DNA of 64,000 nt, from contig JBEVNR010000023.1 of the NCBI GenBank assembly GCA_040507985.1, positions 23,187 through 87,186 on the forward strand. Direction: 5' to 3'. The notes beneath the pieces are model-generated. The model saw only the letters and a list, made by a program, of their open reading frames with translations, did not search any database and was not told the DNA's origin. A program made the position numbers and the translations under genes. This stretch comes from JBEVNR01 sp040507985 (lineage in GTDB: Bacteria; Pseudomonadota; Alphaproteobacteria; Rickettsiales; UBA6187). Below are positions 35,398 through 43,890 of the stretch, in pieces. Numbering within the stretch: position 1 is the first letter of the stretch; each line of letters opens with the position of its first letter.

Positions 35398-35988
35398 ATG
35401 AATAAACAATACGTTGCCGTCGCTTTTTCCGCCTTATGCGCCTTCGCCGTTTTTAGCGCGCGCGCCGAGGAACGTGCCGCCAAGGAAAATGCGAACAAAG
35501 AGAAGGCGCCCATATCGGTTGCGCCAACCGGTTTCGCAAAGCTCGCCGACATTGACGGCAATGACGCCGGCAAGGCGAGCTTCCTGCAAACCCCACAAGG
35601 GGTGATCATGCGCGTCGATTTGCGGCTTCCCGACGGAGAGCACGGGCTGCACATTCACGAAAACGGCGAATGCGCCCTGCCGGACTTTAAAAGCGCCGGG
35701 GGCCATTTTAATCCCGATGGGCATAAACACGGTTTTCTTTCCCCGGAGGGCGCCCACGCCGGCGACCTGCCGAACGTAACCGTGGAAAATAAGCGCTATG
35801 TCGGCGAAGTGTTTTTGCATGGCTTCACGCTAGAGGGCGAACGCGGAATCGCGAACCGCGCCATCGTCGTGCATTCCGGGGCCGACGATTATTCCACCGA
35901 TCCGGCGGGCGACGCGGGGGATCGTATCGCCTGCGGCGTTATTCAGGAAACGGCGCAGCAAACGTCCGATTCCAAAGAGCCAAAATAA
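35398..35988 (+). CDS. sodC: Superoxide dismutase [Cu-Zn], periplasmic
   Basis: A 196-residue bacterial Cu,Zn superoxide dismutase with a signal peptide (about 22 residues). Metal ligands are visible in LHIHENGEC, GGHFNPDGHKHG, AHAGDLPN and VVHSGADDY; Cys in GEC and IACG form the conserved disulphide. AAGGAG precedes the ATG. It lies 30 bases after ssb. It would remove superoxide in the periplasm, from respiration or from a host oxidative burst. Confidence 0.96.
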   Translation: MNKQYVAVAFSALCAFAVFSARAEERAAKENANKEKAPISVAPTGFAKLADIDGNDAGKASFLQTPQGVIMRVDLRLPDGEHGLHIHENGECALPDFKSAGGHFNPDGHKHGFLSPEGAHAGDLPNVTVENKRYVGEVFLHGFTLEGERGIANRAIVVHSGADDYSTDPAGDAGDRIACGVIQETAQQTSDSKEPK

Positions 35989-36007
35989 CTTCGTAACCGA
36001 CGTTTTT

Positions 36008-37216
36008 ATGCTGGACATACTGATCGTCTTGGCGTTTATCTGCTTGGCGATAGTCTCGTACGTGGCTTCTTACGGGTACGTGCGCCATCAGGTGACGGCG
36101 TCGCCGGGACGCGTCTTACGCGCTCCCCTCTCCGCCTTCGGTCGCGCCGGCTCCATGCTTTTCGTCGTTCTCGCTCTTTTATTTTGCGTCGTGGCGGCGA
36201 CGTCGCGCCTTTCGTCCTTCGCCGATCCTCGCATCACCTATTTGTCATGCGTCGGATTGGCTTTCGTTTTGACGGCTTGCGCGTGTTTTACGCTGTTTCG
36301 TCCGGAAACGCCGATATACCGACATAGCGAAAAATTTGGAAAATACGTCTTGCTCGCCGTGACCGTGTCGTCGGTCGGATTCACCTTCGCCATCGTTTTC
36401 GCGTTGTTCGACAAGGCGGCCCATTTTTTTCGCCTCGTTCCGATAGTGAATTTCCTTGCGGGAACGGAATGGACGCCGCAAGCGATGCGCGACGGCGACG
36501 TCCACGCGTTCGGCATGGTTCCGCTGATGGCCGGAACGTTTTTAATCACCGCCATCGCCTTGTGCGTCGCCGTTCCGCTAGGGTTGAGCGCGGCGATATA
36601 TTTATCCGAGATGGCGAAGCCTTCCGTTCGCAACCGCCTGAAACCGGCGTTGGAGCTGCTCTCGGGCGTGCCGACCGTCGTGTACGGCTACCTCGCCGCC
36701 ACGATGATAGGGCCGGGATTGGCGAACGCGGCGCAACGCCTGTTCGGATTCGAGACGTCTTCCGAAAGCGCGCTGGCCGCCGGGTTGGTGATGGGCGTGA
36801 TGATCGCGCCTCTCGTGATTTCCCTTTCCGACGACGCGCTCAGCGCCGTTCCCCGCTATTTGCGCGACGGTTCTTTCGGCATGGGCGCCACTCGCGCCGA
36901 AACCATATGGCACGTGATTTTACCCGCCGCCATGCCGGGGATAATCGCAGCGATTTTACTCGCCCTCTCGCGCGCGATCGGCGAAACGATGATCGTGGTG
37001 ATGGCGGCAGGATTATCGGCAAACTTAACGGCCAATCCGCTCGAGCCGGTCACGACGGTCACGGTGCAAATCGTGCAAATGCTGACGGGCGACCAATCGT
37101 TCGACGATCCGCGCACCTTGTCCGCTTTTGCGCTGGGGGCGGCGCTGTTCGTCGTCACGTGGACGCTTAATTACGCCGCCTTGCTTATCGTGCGTCGATT
37201 TAAGAGAAATTTTTAA
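36008..37216 (+). CDS. PstC-like phosphate ABC transporter permease
   Basis: A 402-residue inner-membrane permease. The C-terminal 250 residues carry the binding-protein-dependent permease domain, with the PstC-type LLSGVPTVVYGYLAA and the EAA-loop-like ATRAETIWHVILPAAMPGI. The N-terminal part (residues 1-145) has extra helices, longer than the usual PstC. Transport would need a partner permease (PstA), ATPase (PstB) and PstS; none is in the window, upstream (sodC) or downstream (corC). So it is an orphan here, or its partners are elsewhere. Confidence 0.82.
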   Translation: MLDILIVLAFICLAIVSYVASYGYVRHQVTASPGRVLRAPLSAFGRAGSMLFVVLALLFCVVAATSRLSSFADPRITYLSCVGLAFVLTACACFTLFRPETPIYRHSEKFGKYVLLAVTVSSVGFTFAIVFALFDKAAHFFRLVPIVNFLAGTEWTPQAMRDGDVHAFGMVPLMAGTFLITAIALCVAVPLGLSAAIYLSEMAKPSVRNRLKPALELLSGVPTVVYGYLAATMIGPGLANAAQRLFGFETSSESALAAGLVMGVMIAPLVISLSDDALSAVPRYLRDGSFGMGATRAETIWHVILPAAMPGIIAAILLALSRAIGETMIVVMAAGLSANLTANPLEPVTTVTVQIVQMLTGDQSFDDPRTLSAFALGAALFVVTWTLNYAALLIVRRFKRNF

Positions 37217-37282
37217 TAATTTAACGATGTTTTTTCGAGCGGGCTTACGTAAAAGCAAACCATAGGCGAAATTTTCCCTTGA

Positions 37283-37317
37283 GACGGCGAATTACGATGG
37301 ACCGTCCGCTTTTTTTT
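37283..37317 (+). terminator. Weak terminator-like hairpin after the permease gene
   Basis: GACGG (37283-37287) and CCGTC (37302-37306) form a five-base stem with a 14-base loop, followed by eight T residues at 37310-37317. The stem is short, so the prediction is tentative. It partly overlaps the corC promoter proposed next to it. Confidence 0.35.
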
Positions 37318-37327
37318 ATGGTATAAT
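37298..37327 (+). promoter_or_regulatory. Putative promoter for corC
   Basis: A perfect -10 hexamer TATAAT (37322-37327) lies 18 bases after TGGACC (37298-37303), a four-of-six match to the -35 element. The corC ATG is 49 bases downstream of it. The -35 lies within the terminator-like hairpin. Confidence 0.45.
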
Positions 37328-37376
37328 GGGCATTCGTAGCCTTTCTGTAAGGCACCAATAGATAGTATTAAGCGGA

Positions 37377-38276
37377 ATGAAGGAAGATCCTTTCTCGCGA
37401 CCTCAGGGGACCGAACCCGTTTCGTCCTTGACGTCCGAAAAAAGAAATCCCCCTACCTTATTGGGGATGTTTAAAAACGCCATCGCTTCGCGTCCTTATG
37501 CGACCTTGGAAGAAGGGTTGGCCGATATGCTCGCCGCCTACGATCCCGAAGGGGTGCGGGTCCGGACGGAAGAACGTCACATGCTTAGTAATATCTGCCG
37601 CGCCGGAGAGATGACGCTTGAAGACGTGATGGTTACGCGCGGCGACGTGGTGGCGGTGTCGTCCGACGCTTCATCCCGAGAATTGGGCGGCGCCATCGTC
37701 GAGAAGGGACATACGCGCATTCCCGTCTATGAGGGCGATTTGGACAACATCATAGGCTTCGTTCACGCAAAAGACGTGGTGCGCAGAATTTTTTCCGATC
37801 GGCCGATTAACGTGAAGGAAATGACGCGCAAAATATTATTCGCGCCTCCATCCGTAAAAATTCTCGACATGCTGCTAAGAATGCGCACCGAGCAAGTGCA
37901 TATCGCCGTGGTGCTCGACGAATATGGCGGCACCGACGGATTGGTGACGCTAGAGAACATCATTGAAGAAATCGTGGGAAAAATCCAGGACGAGCACGAC
38001 GCGCCCAGGGAGGACGAACAAAACTGGCAGGAAACCGAAGACGGCTATATCATTAGCGCCCGCATGGCCATTGACGAGGTGGAGAAAAAGTTTTCCGTCT
38101 CCTTCGACGCGTCCGGGGAGGAATACGACACGGTGGGCGGCCTTATCGCTTATATGCTGGGCCGGGTTCCTGCCGTGGGGGAAAGCGTGACCCATAGCTC
38201 CGGACTAAAATTCTTCATTCGCGACGCCGACCTTAGGCGGATTAAAAAAATCAAGGTCGCCGCTCCGGCAACGTAG
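37377..38276 (+). CDS. corC: CBS-domain transporter-associated protein, CorC/HlyC family
   Basis: A 299-residue soluble protein with a tandem CBS pair (EDVMVTRGDVVAVSSDAS at about residues 82-99 and a second repeat around 145-200, containing VHIAVVLDEYGGTDGLVT) and a C-terminal CorC/HlyC transporter-associated domain (from about 225, with DTVGGLIAYMLGRVP). It lacks the membrane DUF21 domain, as in CorC/YbeX, which has been linked to magnesium and cobalt homeostasis and ribosome function. In many alphaproteobacteria it follows ybeY and precedes lnt; neither is here. Confidence 0.92.
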   Translation: MKEDPFSRPQGTEPVSSLTSEKRNPPTLLGMFKNAIASRPYATLEEGLADMLAAYDPEGVRVRTEERHMLSNICRAGEMTLEDVMVTRGDVVAVSSDASSRELGGAIVEKGHTRIPVYEGDLDNIIGFVHAKDVVRRIFSDRPINVKEMTRKILFAPPSVKILDMLLRMRTEQVHIAVVLDEYGGTDGLVTLENIIEEIVGKIQDEHDAPREDEQNWQETEDGYIISARMAIDEVEKKFSVSFDASGEEYDTVGGLIAYMLGRVPAVGESVTHSSGLKFFIRDADLRRIKKIKVAAPAT

Positions 38277-38422
38277 GCCGTACGCAGCCCCTTTCGCGTC
38301 GTTGTAAATGAATTTTACATAATTGTCTTCTCGCTACAACAAAGGCTGGCGGAAGAGTGAGCGGTGTGATAACATGGCTGCGGACGTTAGCCTCCCTAAC
38401 TTTATTAATTTTCGGATACGCC

Positions 38423-38632
38423 ATGCAATACGGCTTTGACCGCGATACGGTGTTGCGCCAGATTAAGAAACTTGAGGAAGAGCATCGCGTCTTAGACGAA
38501 AAAATTGACGCCTTAACGAAGGGATATCGCGTTAACATGCTGGAGGTGCAGCGCATGAAGCGTAAGAAGCTGCAAATTAAGGATGCCATCGCCTATTTGC
38601 GGTCGATCAGCGAAGACGACATCATCGCATAA
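38423..38632 (+). CDS. YdcH/DUF465 family protein
   Basis: A 69-residue helical hairpin protein of the DUF465 family: KKLEEEHRVLDEKIDALTKG, then LEVQRMKRKKLQIKDAIAYL. Function is unknown, though small coiled-coil proteins of this kind are common in alphaproteobacteria. The ATG at 38423 gives the usual family length; a GTG at 38357 would add 22 hydrophobic residues that would form a membrane anchor, but its GGAAGA sits too close to it. The start is therefore uncertain. It converges with the DUF2336 gene 4 bases away. Confidence 0.8.
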   Translation: MQYGFDRDTVLRQIKKLEEEHRVLDEKIDALTKGYRVNMLEVQRMKRKKLQIKDAIAYLRSISEDDIIA

Positions 38633-38636
38633 TGCT

Positions 38637-39821
38637 CTATTCGCCTTCCTTTTCCTTTCGGCAAAGCAATAGGCTGTTGCGCACCAGGTTAGAGATGGCG
38701 GCAACGGCGGCCTTGTCTTCGCACGTTTCCGCTGCGTCGGACTCAAACGCTTCCGGGTATGCGTCGGCATACGGAAGGGAGAGAAAAATGTCATCGTAGA
38801 CGTTGTTTCCGTCGCGTTCCCATTCGCGCAATATCGACGCCAGCGATGCGCACGCGTCTTGCCAGAAATGGGGAAGCTTCATGCGGCGGTACAGCGCCCG
38901 AAAACCCTTGCCGGACTCGTCCCCCAGCAAGCGCCGCACGTTTAGCATGGGGGTTTTCGTCTCCCTGCTCGCCAAAATGGCGAACATGCGAATGTTGCCG
39001 ATGCATAGCGACAGCACCGGCAAAAACGAGTCGGGAAAATTATGTTTTTTGGCGAAGTGCCGAAAGCGCCCGTATAATAACTTGGCGTCGTCGTTCGTTA
39101 TCATGTTGATGAGGGCGATGTCGCCGGTGTCGCGCATTAACTCTTCCAGCGTTTTTTCGTCCAGGGGGTACGCCTCGGCCAGCCGCATGCGCACTTTTTC
39201 GGACACGGCGTCGATAAGCCGCTCGACGACGCGAATGGGAAGCTTGTCGCGCGTCGCCATCGCGTCGGCCATGTCGACGTCGCCGGAGTGCGCGTCTAAA
39301 ATGGCGTCGTAGCCGACGCCCGAAATGTCGGCTCCGGCGTTGCCCAGCAAACGTTGTGCCACCGACGAGTCGCCCTGTTCGATCAAGGCGTCGGAAAGCG
39401 GCTCGCTCACCGAGGCGCGTCCGGCGACCGCGCGTAATTTTTCCATGTCTTTGGTGGCGTTGACGATTTCGATGAGGTCCTCGTCGGTCAGCACCGACGA
39501 GCATTCCAGCACGGGCACCGAAATGGCCGCCACGTCCTGCGCAAGTTTTTTAATCACCTCGGCGGACATGTTCGGCAATGACTTCACTCCTTCGGCCAGG
39601 TGGCGCCGCACCTCGGTTTCGGCGTGTTCGGCCAGCGCCATCAGCACGTCGCCCGCCATCTTTAACTCGCTTTCGCTAAAGCCTCCGCGCGCGTAATACT
39701 CTGCCACCATGTCTGCCACGCGCATTTTTTTCTCTTGCGGGCTTTCCAGAAGCAAGTCAACGTCGGCGTCGCTAAGGGCGGCGGAGTTTTTTCCGTGTTT
39801 TTTTGCGGAATTGTTGGGCAA
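38637..39821 (-). CDS. DUF2336 domain protein
   Basis: A 394-residue, largely helical protein of the DUF2336 family, which is restricted mainly to alphaproteobacteria and has no established role. HEAT-like helical repeats are suggested by the regular alternation VLMALAEHAETEVRRHLAEGV, VLTDEDLIEIVNA and LPIRVVERLIDAVSEKVR. The C-terminal half contains no Cys-rich or enzymatic motif I can name. No membrane segment or signal peptide, so it should be cytoplasmic. Start at 39821; neighbours converge or diverge, so it is transcribed alone. Confidence 0.85.
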   Translation of the reverse strand: MPNNSAKKHGKNSAALSDADVDLLLESPQEKKMRVADMVAEYYARGGFSESELKMAGDVLMALAEHAETEVRRHLAEGVKSLPNMSAEVIKKLAQDVAAISVPVLECSSVLTDEDLIEIVNATKDMEKLRAVAGRASVSEPLSDALIEQGDSSVAQRLLGNAGADISGVGYDAILDAHSGDVDMADAMATRDKLPIRVVERLIDAVSEKVRMRLAEAYPLDEKTLEELMRDTGDIALINMITNDDAKLLYGRFRHFAKKHNFPDSFLPVLSLCIGNIRMFAILASRETKTPMLNVRRLLGDESGKGFRALYRRMKLPHFWQDACASLASILREWERDGNNVYDDIFLSLPYADAYPEAFESDAAETCEDKAAVAAISNLVRNSLLLCRKEKEGE

Positions 39822-39891
39822 GGCGGCAACTCCGTTAAGAGGGTTGGGCGATAGTATCCATTATATCAAGCAGGCGTAAATAATTGGTTAT

Positions 39892-40737
39892 TTATGGAAT
39901 AACATACAATTTTTCGCGCATGAAGCGTTCCATAAGCCCAATGATTTTTTCAGGGGGCGCATCGACGTGGCCAATGCCGGGAAGGGAATAAAATTCCTTT
40001 ACGCGCGCGCCGGCCTTGTCGAACAAGGCGCGTCCGTCGGACGGGGGAATGAGCGCGTCGGCCTCGCCGTGTAAAACCATAAGGGGAACGTCAAGCGAAG
40101 GCACGCGTTTTTCGCTGTCGAAGCGGTCGCGCAGCAACATGTCGACCGGCAACCACGGATAGGAGCGCCTCGCAATTTTTCCGACGGATAGGTACGGCGC
40201 TTCGAGCGCGACGAAAAGCGGACGAAACCGCCCTTCCGCGACCAGGTGCAGCGCCACGCCGGTGCCGAGCGATTCGCCGTACAAAATAATGTCGCTTTCG
40301 CGAATTCCGAGCGTTTTCGCGAGATATTGACGCCCCGCTTCCGCGTCCGAAAAAAGGCCGCTTTCCTTGGGGGCGCCGTCGCTATCCCCGTATCCGCGAT
40401 AGCTGATCGCAAACACGCCGTAGCCGCGCCTCGCAAAAGCGGCGAAGCGATCTTTTCTTCCCGTTAGGTTGCCCGCGTTGCCGTGCAAATAATATATAAC
40501 CGGCATATGTATTTTTGGCGCCACATACCATGCCGAAATTTCCGTTTCGTCTTGTCCTGCGACGCGCGCGTGCGACGCTTCCGCCAATCCTGCCGACGCC
40601 GGATTGCGCAAGTCGCCTATTTCGGGCTTATAGAGAAAGCGGCGCTGCGCTAGAAACATATATCCGCACGCAAGGACATAAAGCGTCGCCGCTCCGAGCA
40701 ATATAAGGGATATGAGCGTTAAAGCGGTTTTCGCCAT
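39892..40737 (-). CDS. Alpha/beta hydrolase anchored by an N-terminal helix
   Basis: A 281-residue serine hydrolase of the BEM46/ABHD13-like type. An N-terminal membrane helix (about residues 5-29) precedes an alpha/beta fold with the oxyanion strand YYLHGNAGN, the nucleophile Ser 156 in YGESLGTG, the acid in VLHGEADALI, and the catalytic His in GIGHVDAP. The substrate is unknown. The ATG at 40737 is placed 11 bases after AAGGAG; another ATG at 40746 is only two bases from it. The catalytic domain would face the periplasm or stay cytoplasmic depending on helix topology. Confidence 0.85.
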   Translation of the reverse strand: MAKTALTLISLILLGAATLYVLACGYMFLAQRRFLYKPEIGDLRNPASAGLAEASHARVAGQDETEISAWYVAPKIHMPVIYYLHGNAGNLTGRKDRFAAFARRGYGVFAISYRGYGDSDGAPKESGLFSDAEAGRQYLAKTLGIRESDIILYGESLGTGVALHLVAEGRFRPLFVALEAPYLSVGKIARRSYPWLPVDMLLRDRFDSEKRVPSLDVPLMVLHGEADALIPPSDGRALFDKAGARVKEFYSLPGIGHVDAPPEKIIGLMERFMREKLYVIP

Positions 40738-40872
40738 TGACGGCATGTCTCCTTGCATAGCGTTTTTTCTTTAAAAATAGCATATCTTGCGGCTTTAAGG
40801 CGCATAAAATCTCCCCGCACGTTTCGGATATACGCGCTGCGCGCACATAAAGGGCGTCTTTTTCCTTTTCTT

Positions 40873-40914
40873 GAGGCCCTAAGGCAAGTAAACGCTTGTG
40901 GGGCGTTTTTTTTT
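40873..40914 (+). promoter_or_regulatory. Terminator-like leader structure before the TAXI gene
   Basis: GCCC (40876-40879) and GGGC (40901-40904) enclose CAAG (40885-40888) and CTTG (40895-40898), and nine T residues follow at 40906-40914. A competing stem AAACGC (40890-40895) with GCGTTT (40903-40908) uses the same sequence. No plus-strand gene lies upstream, so the structure is probably in the 5' leader of the TAXI gene 61 bases on, as an attenuator or an RNA switch. Ligand unknown. Confidence 0.35.
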
Positions 40915-40974
40915 GTGGTAGGGTCACCGGTTATTGTTAATAATATCGCAAAGAATATTTCGAGGATACTAACG

Positions 40975-41961
40975 ATGGTCGGCGCGACGAAAAAATTCTT
41001 TAAAAGCGCTTTTTGCGCGGTCATAGCGGCAACGTGCTTAATGGCCGGAAGCGCCAGGGCGGAGAATAAATTCATTACCATCGGCACCGGCGGCGTTACC
41101 GGCGTGTATTATCCCACCGGGGGCGCCATTTGCCGCCTGGTAAATCGCGGACACAAAGACCACGGCATACGTTGCTCCGTAGAGGCGACCGGAGGCTCCG
41201 TGTATAACGTGAATTCGTTGCGCCAAGGCGGAATGGACATCGCCATCGTGCAATCCGATTGGCAATATAACGCCTATAAAGGCACCGATATTTTTGCGGA
41301 CCAAGGACCTTTCAAAGACTTGCGCTCGCTTTTTTCCTTGCACACGGAAGCTTTTACGGTCGTGGTCAGGGCGAATTCGGACATTAAAAATTTAAACGAT
41401 CTTCCGGGCAAACGCGTTAACATCGGCAATCCCGGCTCCGGCAACCGCGCTACGATGGACGTGTTGATGCGTTCTAAGGGATGGACGGAAAAAACCTTTA
41501 AAATTGCGTCGGAACTTAAGGCGCAAGAGCAAGCCCAGGCACTGTGCGACGGAAAAATTGACGTGATGATCTACAGCGCTGGTCATCCCAACGGCGCCGT
41601 ACAGGAAGTTGCAAGTTCATGCGACGTGCGCATTTTGCCTTTAGAAGGTCCGGACATTGACGCCGTCATTAAAGCCAATCCGTTTTATAGCTACACCACC
41701 ATTCCCGGCGGCATGTATAACGGCAATCCGAACGACGTAAAAACTTTCGGCGTAAAAGCGACCGTCGTTACCACGTCTAAGCTTGACGACGACACCGTAT
41801 ATCAAGTCGTGAAATCCGTATTTGATAATTTTGAAAACTTTAAAACCTTGCATCCCGTCTTCACATATCTTGACGAGCAAAATCTTGTTAAAGACGGCAA
41901 CGTCGCCCCTCTTCACGACGGAGCAAAAAAATACTATCGCGAGCGCGGTTGGATAGATTAA
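40975..41961 (+). CDS. TAXI-family TRAP transporter solute-binding protein
   Basis: A 328-residue periplasmic binding protein of the TAXI family (TRAP-associated extracytoplasmic immunogenic). The signal peptide covers about residues 1-27 (cleaved near ARA-EN), followed by ITIGTGGVTGVYYPTGGAICR, GGSVYNVNSLRQGGMDIAIVQ, LPGKRVNIGNPGSGNRATMD and the TVVTTSKLDDDTVY region. It would capture a small acid, such as an amino or keto acid, for a TRAP permease, but no TRAP membrane gene adjoins it. The ATG at 40975 is chosen because it follows GAGGA and begins the signal peptide; a frame open from 40753 is not needed. Confidence 0.92.
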   Translation: MVGATKKFFKSAFCAVIAATCLMAGSARAENKFITIGTGGVTGVYYPTGGAICRLVNRGHKDHGIRCSVEATGGSVYNVNSLRQGGMDIAIVQSDWQYNAYKGTDIFADQGPFKDLRSLFSLHTEAFTVVVRANSDIKNLNDLPGKRVNIGNPGSGNRATMDVLMRSKGWTEKTFKIASELKAQEQAQALCDGKIDVMIYSAGHPNGAVQEVASSCDVRILPLEGPDIDAVIKANPFYSYTTIPGGMYNGNPNDVKTFGVKATVVTTSKLDDDTVYQVVKSVFDNFENFKTLHPVFTYLDEQNLVKDGNVAPLHDGAKKYYRERGWID

Positions 41962-42259
41962 CTTTAAGATCCTTCATCCTTCCGCAACATATACCAACGT
42001 ATACTTAGTTTCGGATAATGATGCGCCGGTTTCGCGTGCTGACTTAATTTTACCGGGCTATATGCCCCTTGCCGCTCGCCTGCTTCTTGTCAAAAAATCA
42101 AGTGCGTTTAGCGCTTAGTTTTCCGGGGATTGCATAATAGTCTCTTTATGCCGTTATGATTATAAAGTTCTGTATGTTAACGTTTTTTAAAGCGTTAGTC
42201 TGGCCGCTTAGTAACGGCAAAAAATTAAAAAATGCGAACATGAAACGGAAATTTTTCTT

Positions 42260-43018
42260 ATGGTTAATAAACGCAACTCCATTCTTATCGTAGACGACGA
42301 ACCGCAAATTCGTAAGCTGTTAAAAATTTCCTTACAGAGCGAAGGTTATAAAACCGAAGAATCGGATAGCGGCAACCAGGCGATTCGTCTATGCGCTTCC
42401 ATCAAGCCGGATCTGGTCGTGCTTGATCTTGGCCTTCCCGACATTGACGGCAAAGAAGTGATTAGCGGCATTCGCGAATGGTCGCACGTGCCGATTATCG
42501 TGTGTTCGGTGCGCGACGCCGACAAGGAAGTGATCGACGCCCTTAATCGCGGCGCCGACGATTACGTTACGAAACCCTTTAATCCCGATATTTTATTGGC
42601 ACGCATCGAGAGCAACCTGCGCAAGGCGGCTACGCAAGAAGCGGGAGAACCGAATCTAAAAAACGGTCGCATCGAGATGGATTTGGTGCGCCATGAAGTG
42701 CTTCTTAACGGCGAACCTGCTTTTTTTACTCCAAAGGAATATGAGTTGCTGCGCTATTTTATGGTCAATCGCGGCAAAATGATTACCCATCGCCAGTTGC
42801 TAAAAGACGTATGGGGGCCGGCGCATAGCGAAGACATGCAGTATCTGCGCGTCTATGTCAGCCAATTGCGGGAAAAAATAGAAATCAATCCTAAAGAACC
42901 GAAATATGTCGTCACCGAACCGGGCATCGGTTATCGCATGGAAACGATCGACGAGGCGGCGGACGACTTCCCTTCCGCACTTGACGACGCGCCCGCGTTA
43001 TCCGTTGCTACAGGGTAA
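42260..43018 (+). CDS. OmpR-family response regulator, KdpE-like
   Basis: A 252-residue regulator. Receiver domain (residues 7-122) with the acidic pocket IVDDE, phospho-acceptor Asp 56 in VVLDLGLPD, and Lys in VTKPF; a winged-helix DNA-binding domain follows (residues about 135-232, FTPKEYELLRYFMVNRGK and YVVTEPGIGYRM). The receiver resembles KdpE. No kdpD or kdp transport genes are near, and the upstream 298 bases to the TAXI gene hold no gene. A polar 20-residue tail is extra. Partner kinase unknown. Confidence 0.92.
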   Translation: MVNKRNSILIVDDEPQIRKLLKISLQSEGYKTEESDSGNQAIRLCASIKPDLVVLDLGLPDIDGKEVISGIREWSHVPIIVCSVRDADKEVIDALNRGADDYVTKPFNPDILLARIESNLRKAATQEAGEPNLKNGRIEMDLVRHEVLLNGEPAFFTPKEYELLRYFMVNRGKMITHRQLLKDVWGPAHSEDMQYLRVYVSQLREKIEINPKEPKYVVTEPGIGYRMETIDEAADDFPSALDDAPALSVATG

Positions 43019-43037
43019 TGAGCCAAGTTAACAGATT

Positions 43038-43202
43038 AGGACTTACGAGAAACGAGTATTTTTGAGGGATTTTAAGGAATTTTCGCGCGCAGAACCTCAG
43101 CGTACTAGACGCGAATGCCTGCCCCCGCGAAAGCGGGGGTAAGGATTCGAGCACGAAAATGACGACAAAATTACCGAAAAGACGACATTTCGCGTAAGTC
43201 CT
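43038..43202. mobile_element. MITE-like element with terminal inverted repeats
   Basis: A 165-base intergenic block with ends AGGACTTACGAGAAA (43038-43052) and TTTCGCGTAAGTCCT (43188-43202), inverted repeats matching at 14 of 15 positions. In its middle CCCCCGC (43122-43128) pairs perfectly with GCGGGGG (43133-43139) around a GAAA tetraloop. It has no coding capacity and no clear target duplication. It lies 20 bases after the response regulator stop. Confidence 0.5.
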
Positions 43203-43219
43203 GAGATATTTGTATGCAC

Positions 43220-43261
43220 AATATTCCGTCGTTCTCCCTTACGCAGAAATGACGGAATATT
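43220..43261. terminator. Long stem-loop in the spacer before cheY
   Basis: AATATTCCGTCGTT (43220-43233) pairs with AATGACGGAATATT (43248-43261), 14 pairs with one G-T, around a 14-base loop. It lies 200 bases after the regulator gene and 207 before cheY. The T-rich flank follows only loosely, so it may be a terminator or a relative of the repeats here. Between 43262 and 43467 I see nothing but the cheY leader. Confidence 0.35.
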
Positions 43262-43467
43262 TGCTTGATTGTAGCGTTAGAACCTACTGCGACCAAACCA
43301 AAATTAAAGATGGCCAAGTCTATTGATTAAAAGTCGCGCTTCCACAAACGCAGTCACCCTGTCGTTGCTTCATCAGCATAAACGCTTCTTGTGCTTACCT
43401 TAATATTTTTTTAGCGCCTTTATTTTATTCTTTTCCGAACGCCATACCCATTTCGTCGGAGAAACCT

Positions 43468-43860
43468 ATGTCGATCGACAAAAACATGCGCATTCTGGTG
43501 ATTGACGACTATAAAACCATGCGCCGCATCATCATTAACCTTCTCGCCCAATTAGAGTTCGCCAACGTCGACGAGGCGGGAGACGGCGAAAGCGGCCTAA
43601 AGAAAATCACGGAAGGCTCGTATGGTCTGGTGATTTCAGATTGGAACATGGAGCCGATGGACGGCTACACCTTGCTGCAAAAAGTGCGCGAGTTGAACGA
43701 CGCCGCGAAAAAAATGGTGCCGTTCATTATGGTGACGGCGGAAAGCAAGCCGGAAAACATCGTAAAGGCGAAACAGGCGGGCGTGAACAACTATATCGTC
43801 AAACCCTTCACCGCCGATACGCTAAAGAAAAAATTGGCCGCCGTGTTCGGCAATTTCTAA
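43468..43860 (+). CDS. cheY: Chemotaxis response regulator CheY
   Basis: A 130-residue single receiver domain that switches flagellar rotation. The acidic pair Asp 13 and 14 (VIDDY), the phospho-acceptor Asp 58 in ISDWNMEPMDG, the Thr in VTAES and Lys in IVKPFT are present, and the close match to WNMPNMDG marks it as CheY. GGAG precedes the ATG. It is followed 30 bases later by cheZ, which would remove its phosphate. cheA and other chemotaxis genes are not in the window. Confidence 0.94.
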   Translation: MSIDKNMRILVIDDYKTMRRIIINLLAQLEFANVDEAGDGESGLKKITEGSYGLVISDWNMEPMDGYTLLQKVRELNDAAKKMVPFIMVTAESKPENIVKAKQAGVNNYIVKPFTADTLKKKLAAVFGNF

Positions 43861-43890
43861 CCCTAGCCATTTTACGGAAAGGACGCGCTT

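Noticed and set aside
40753..40974. Upstream extension of the TAXI protein
   Set aside because: The signal peptide begins at 40975 after GAGGA; the extension crosses the T-run structure.
43122..43139. CCCCCGC-GAAA-GCGGGGG as an ordinary terminator of the regulator gene
   Set aside because: No U-tract follows, and it sits inside the inverted-repeat element.
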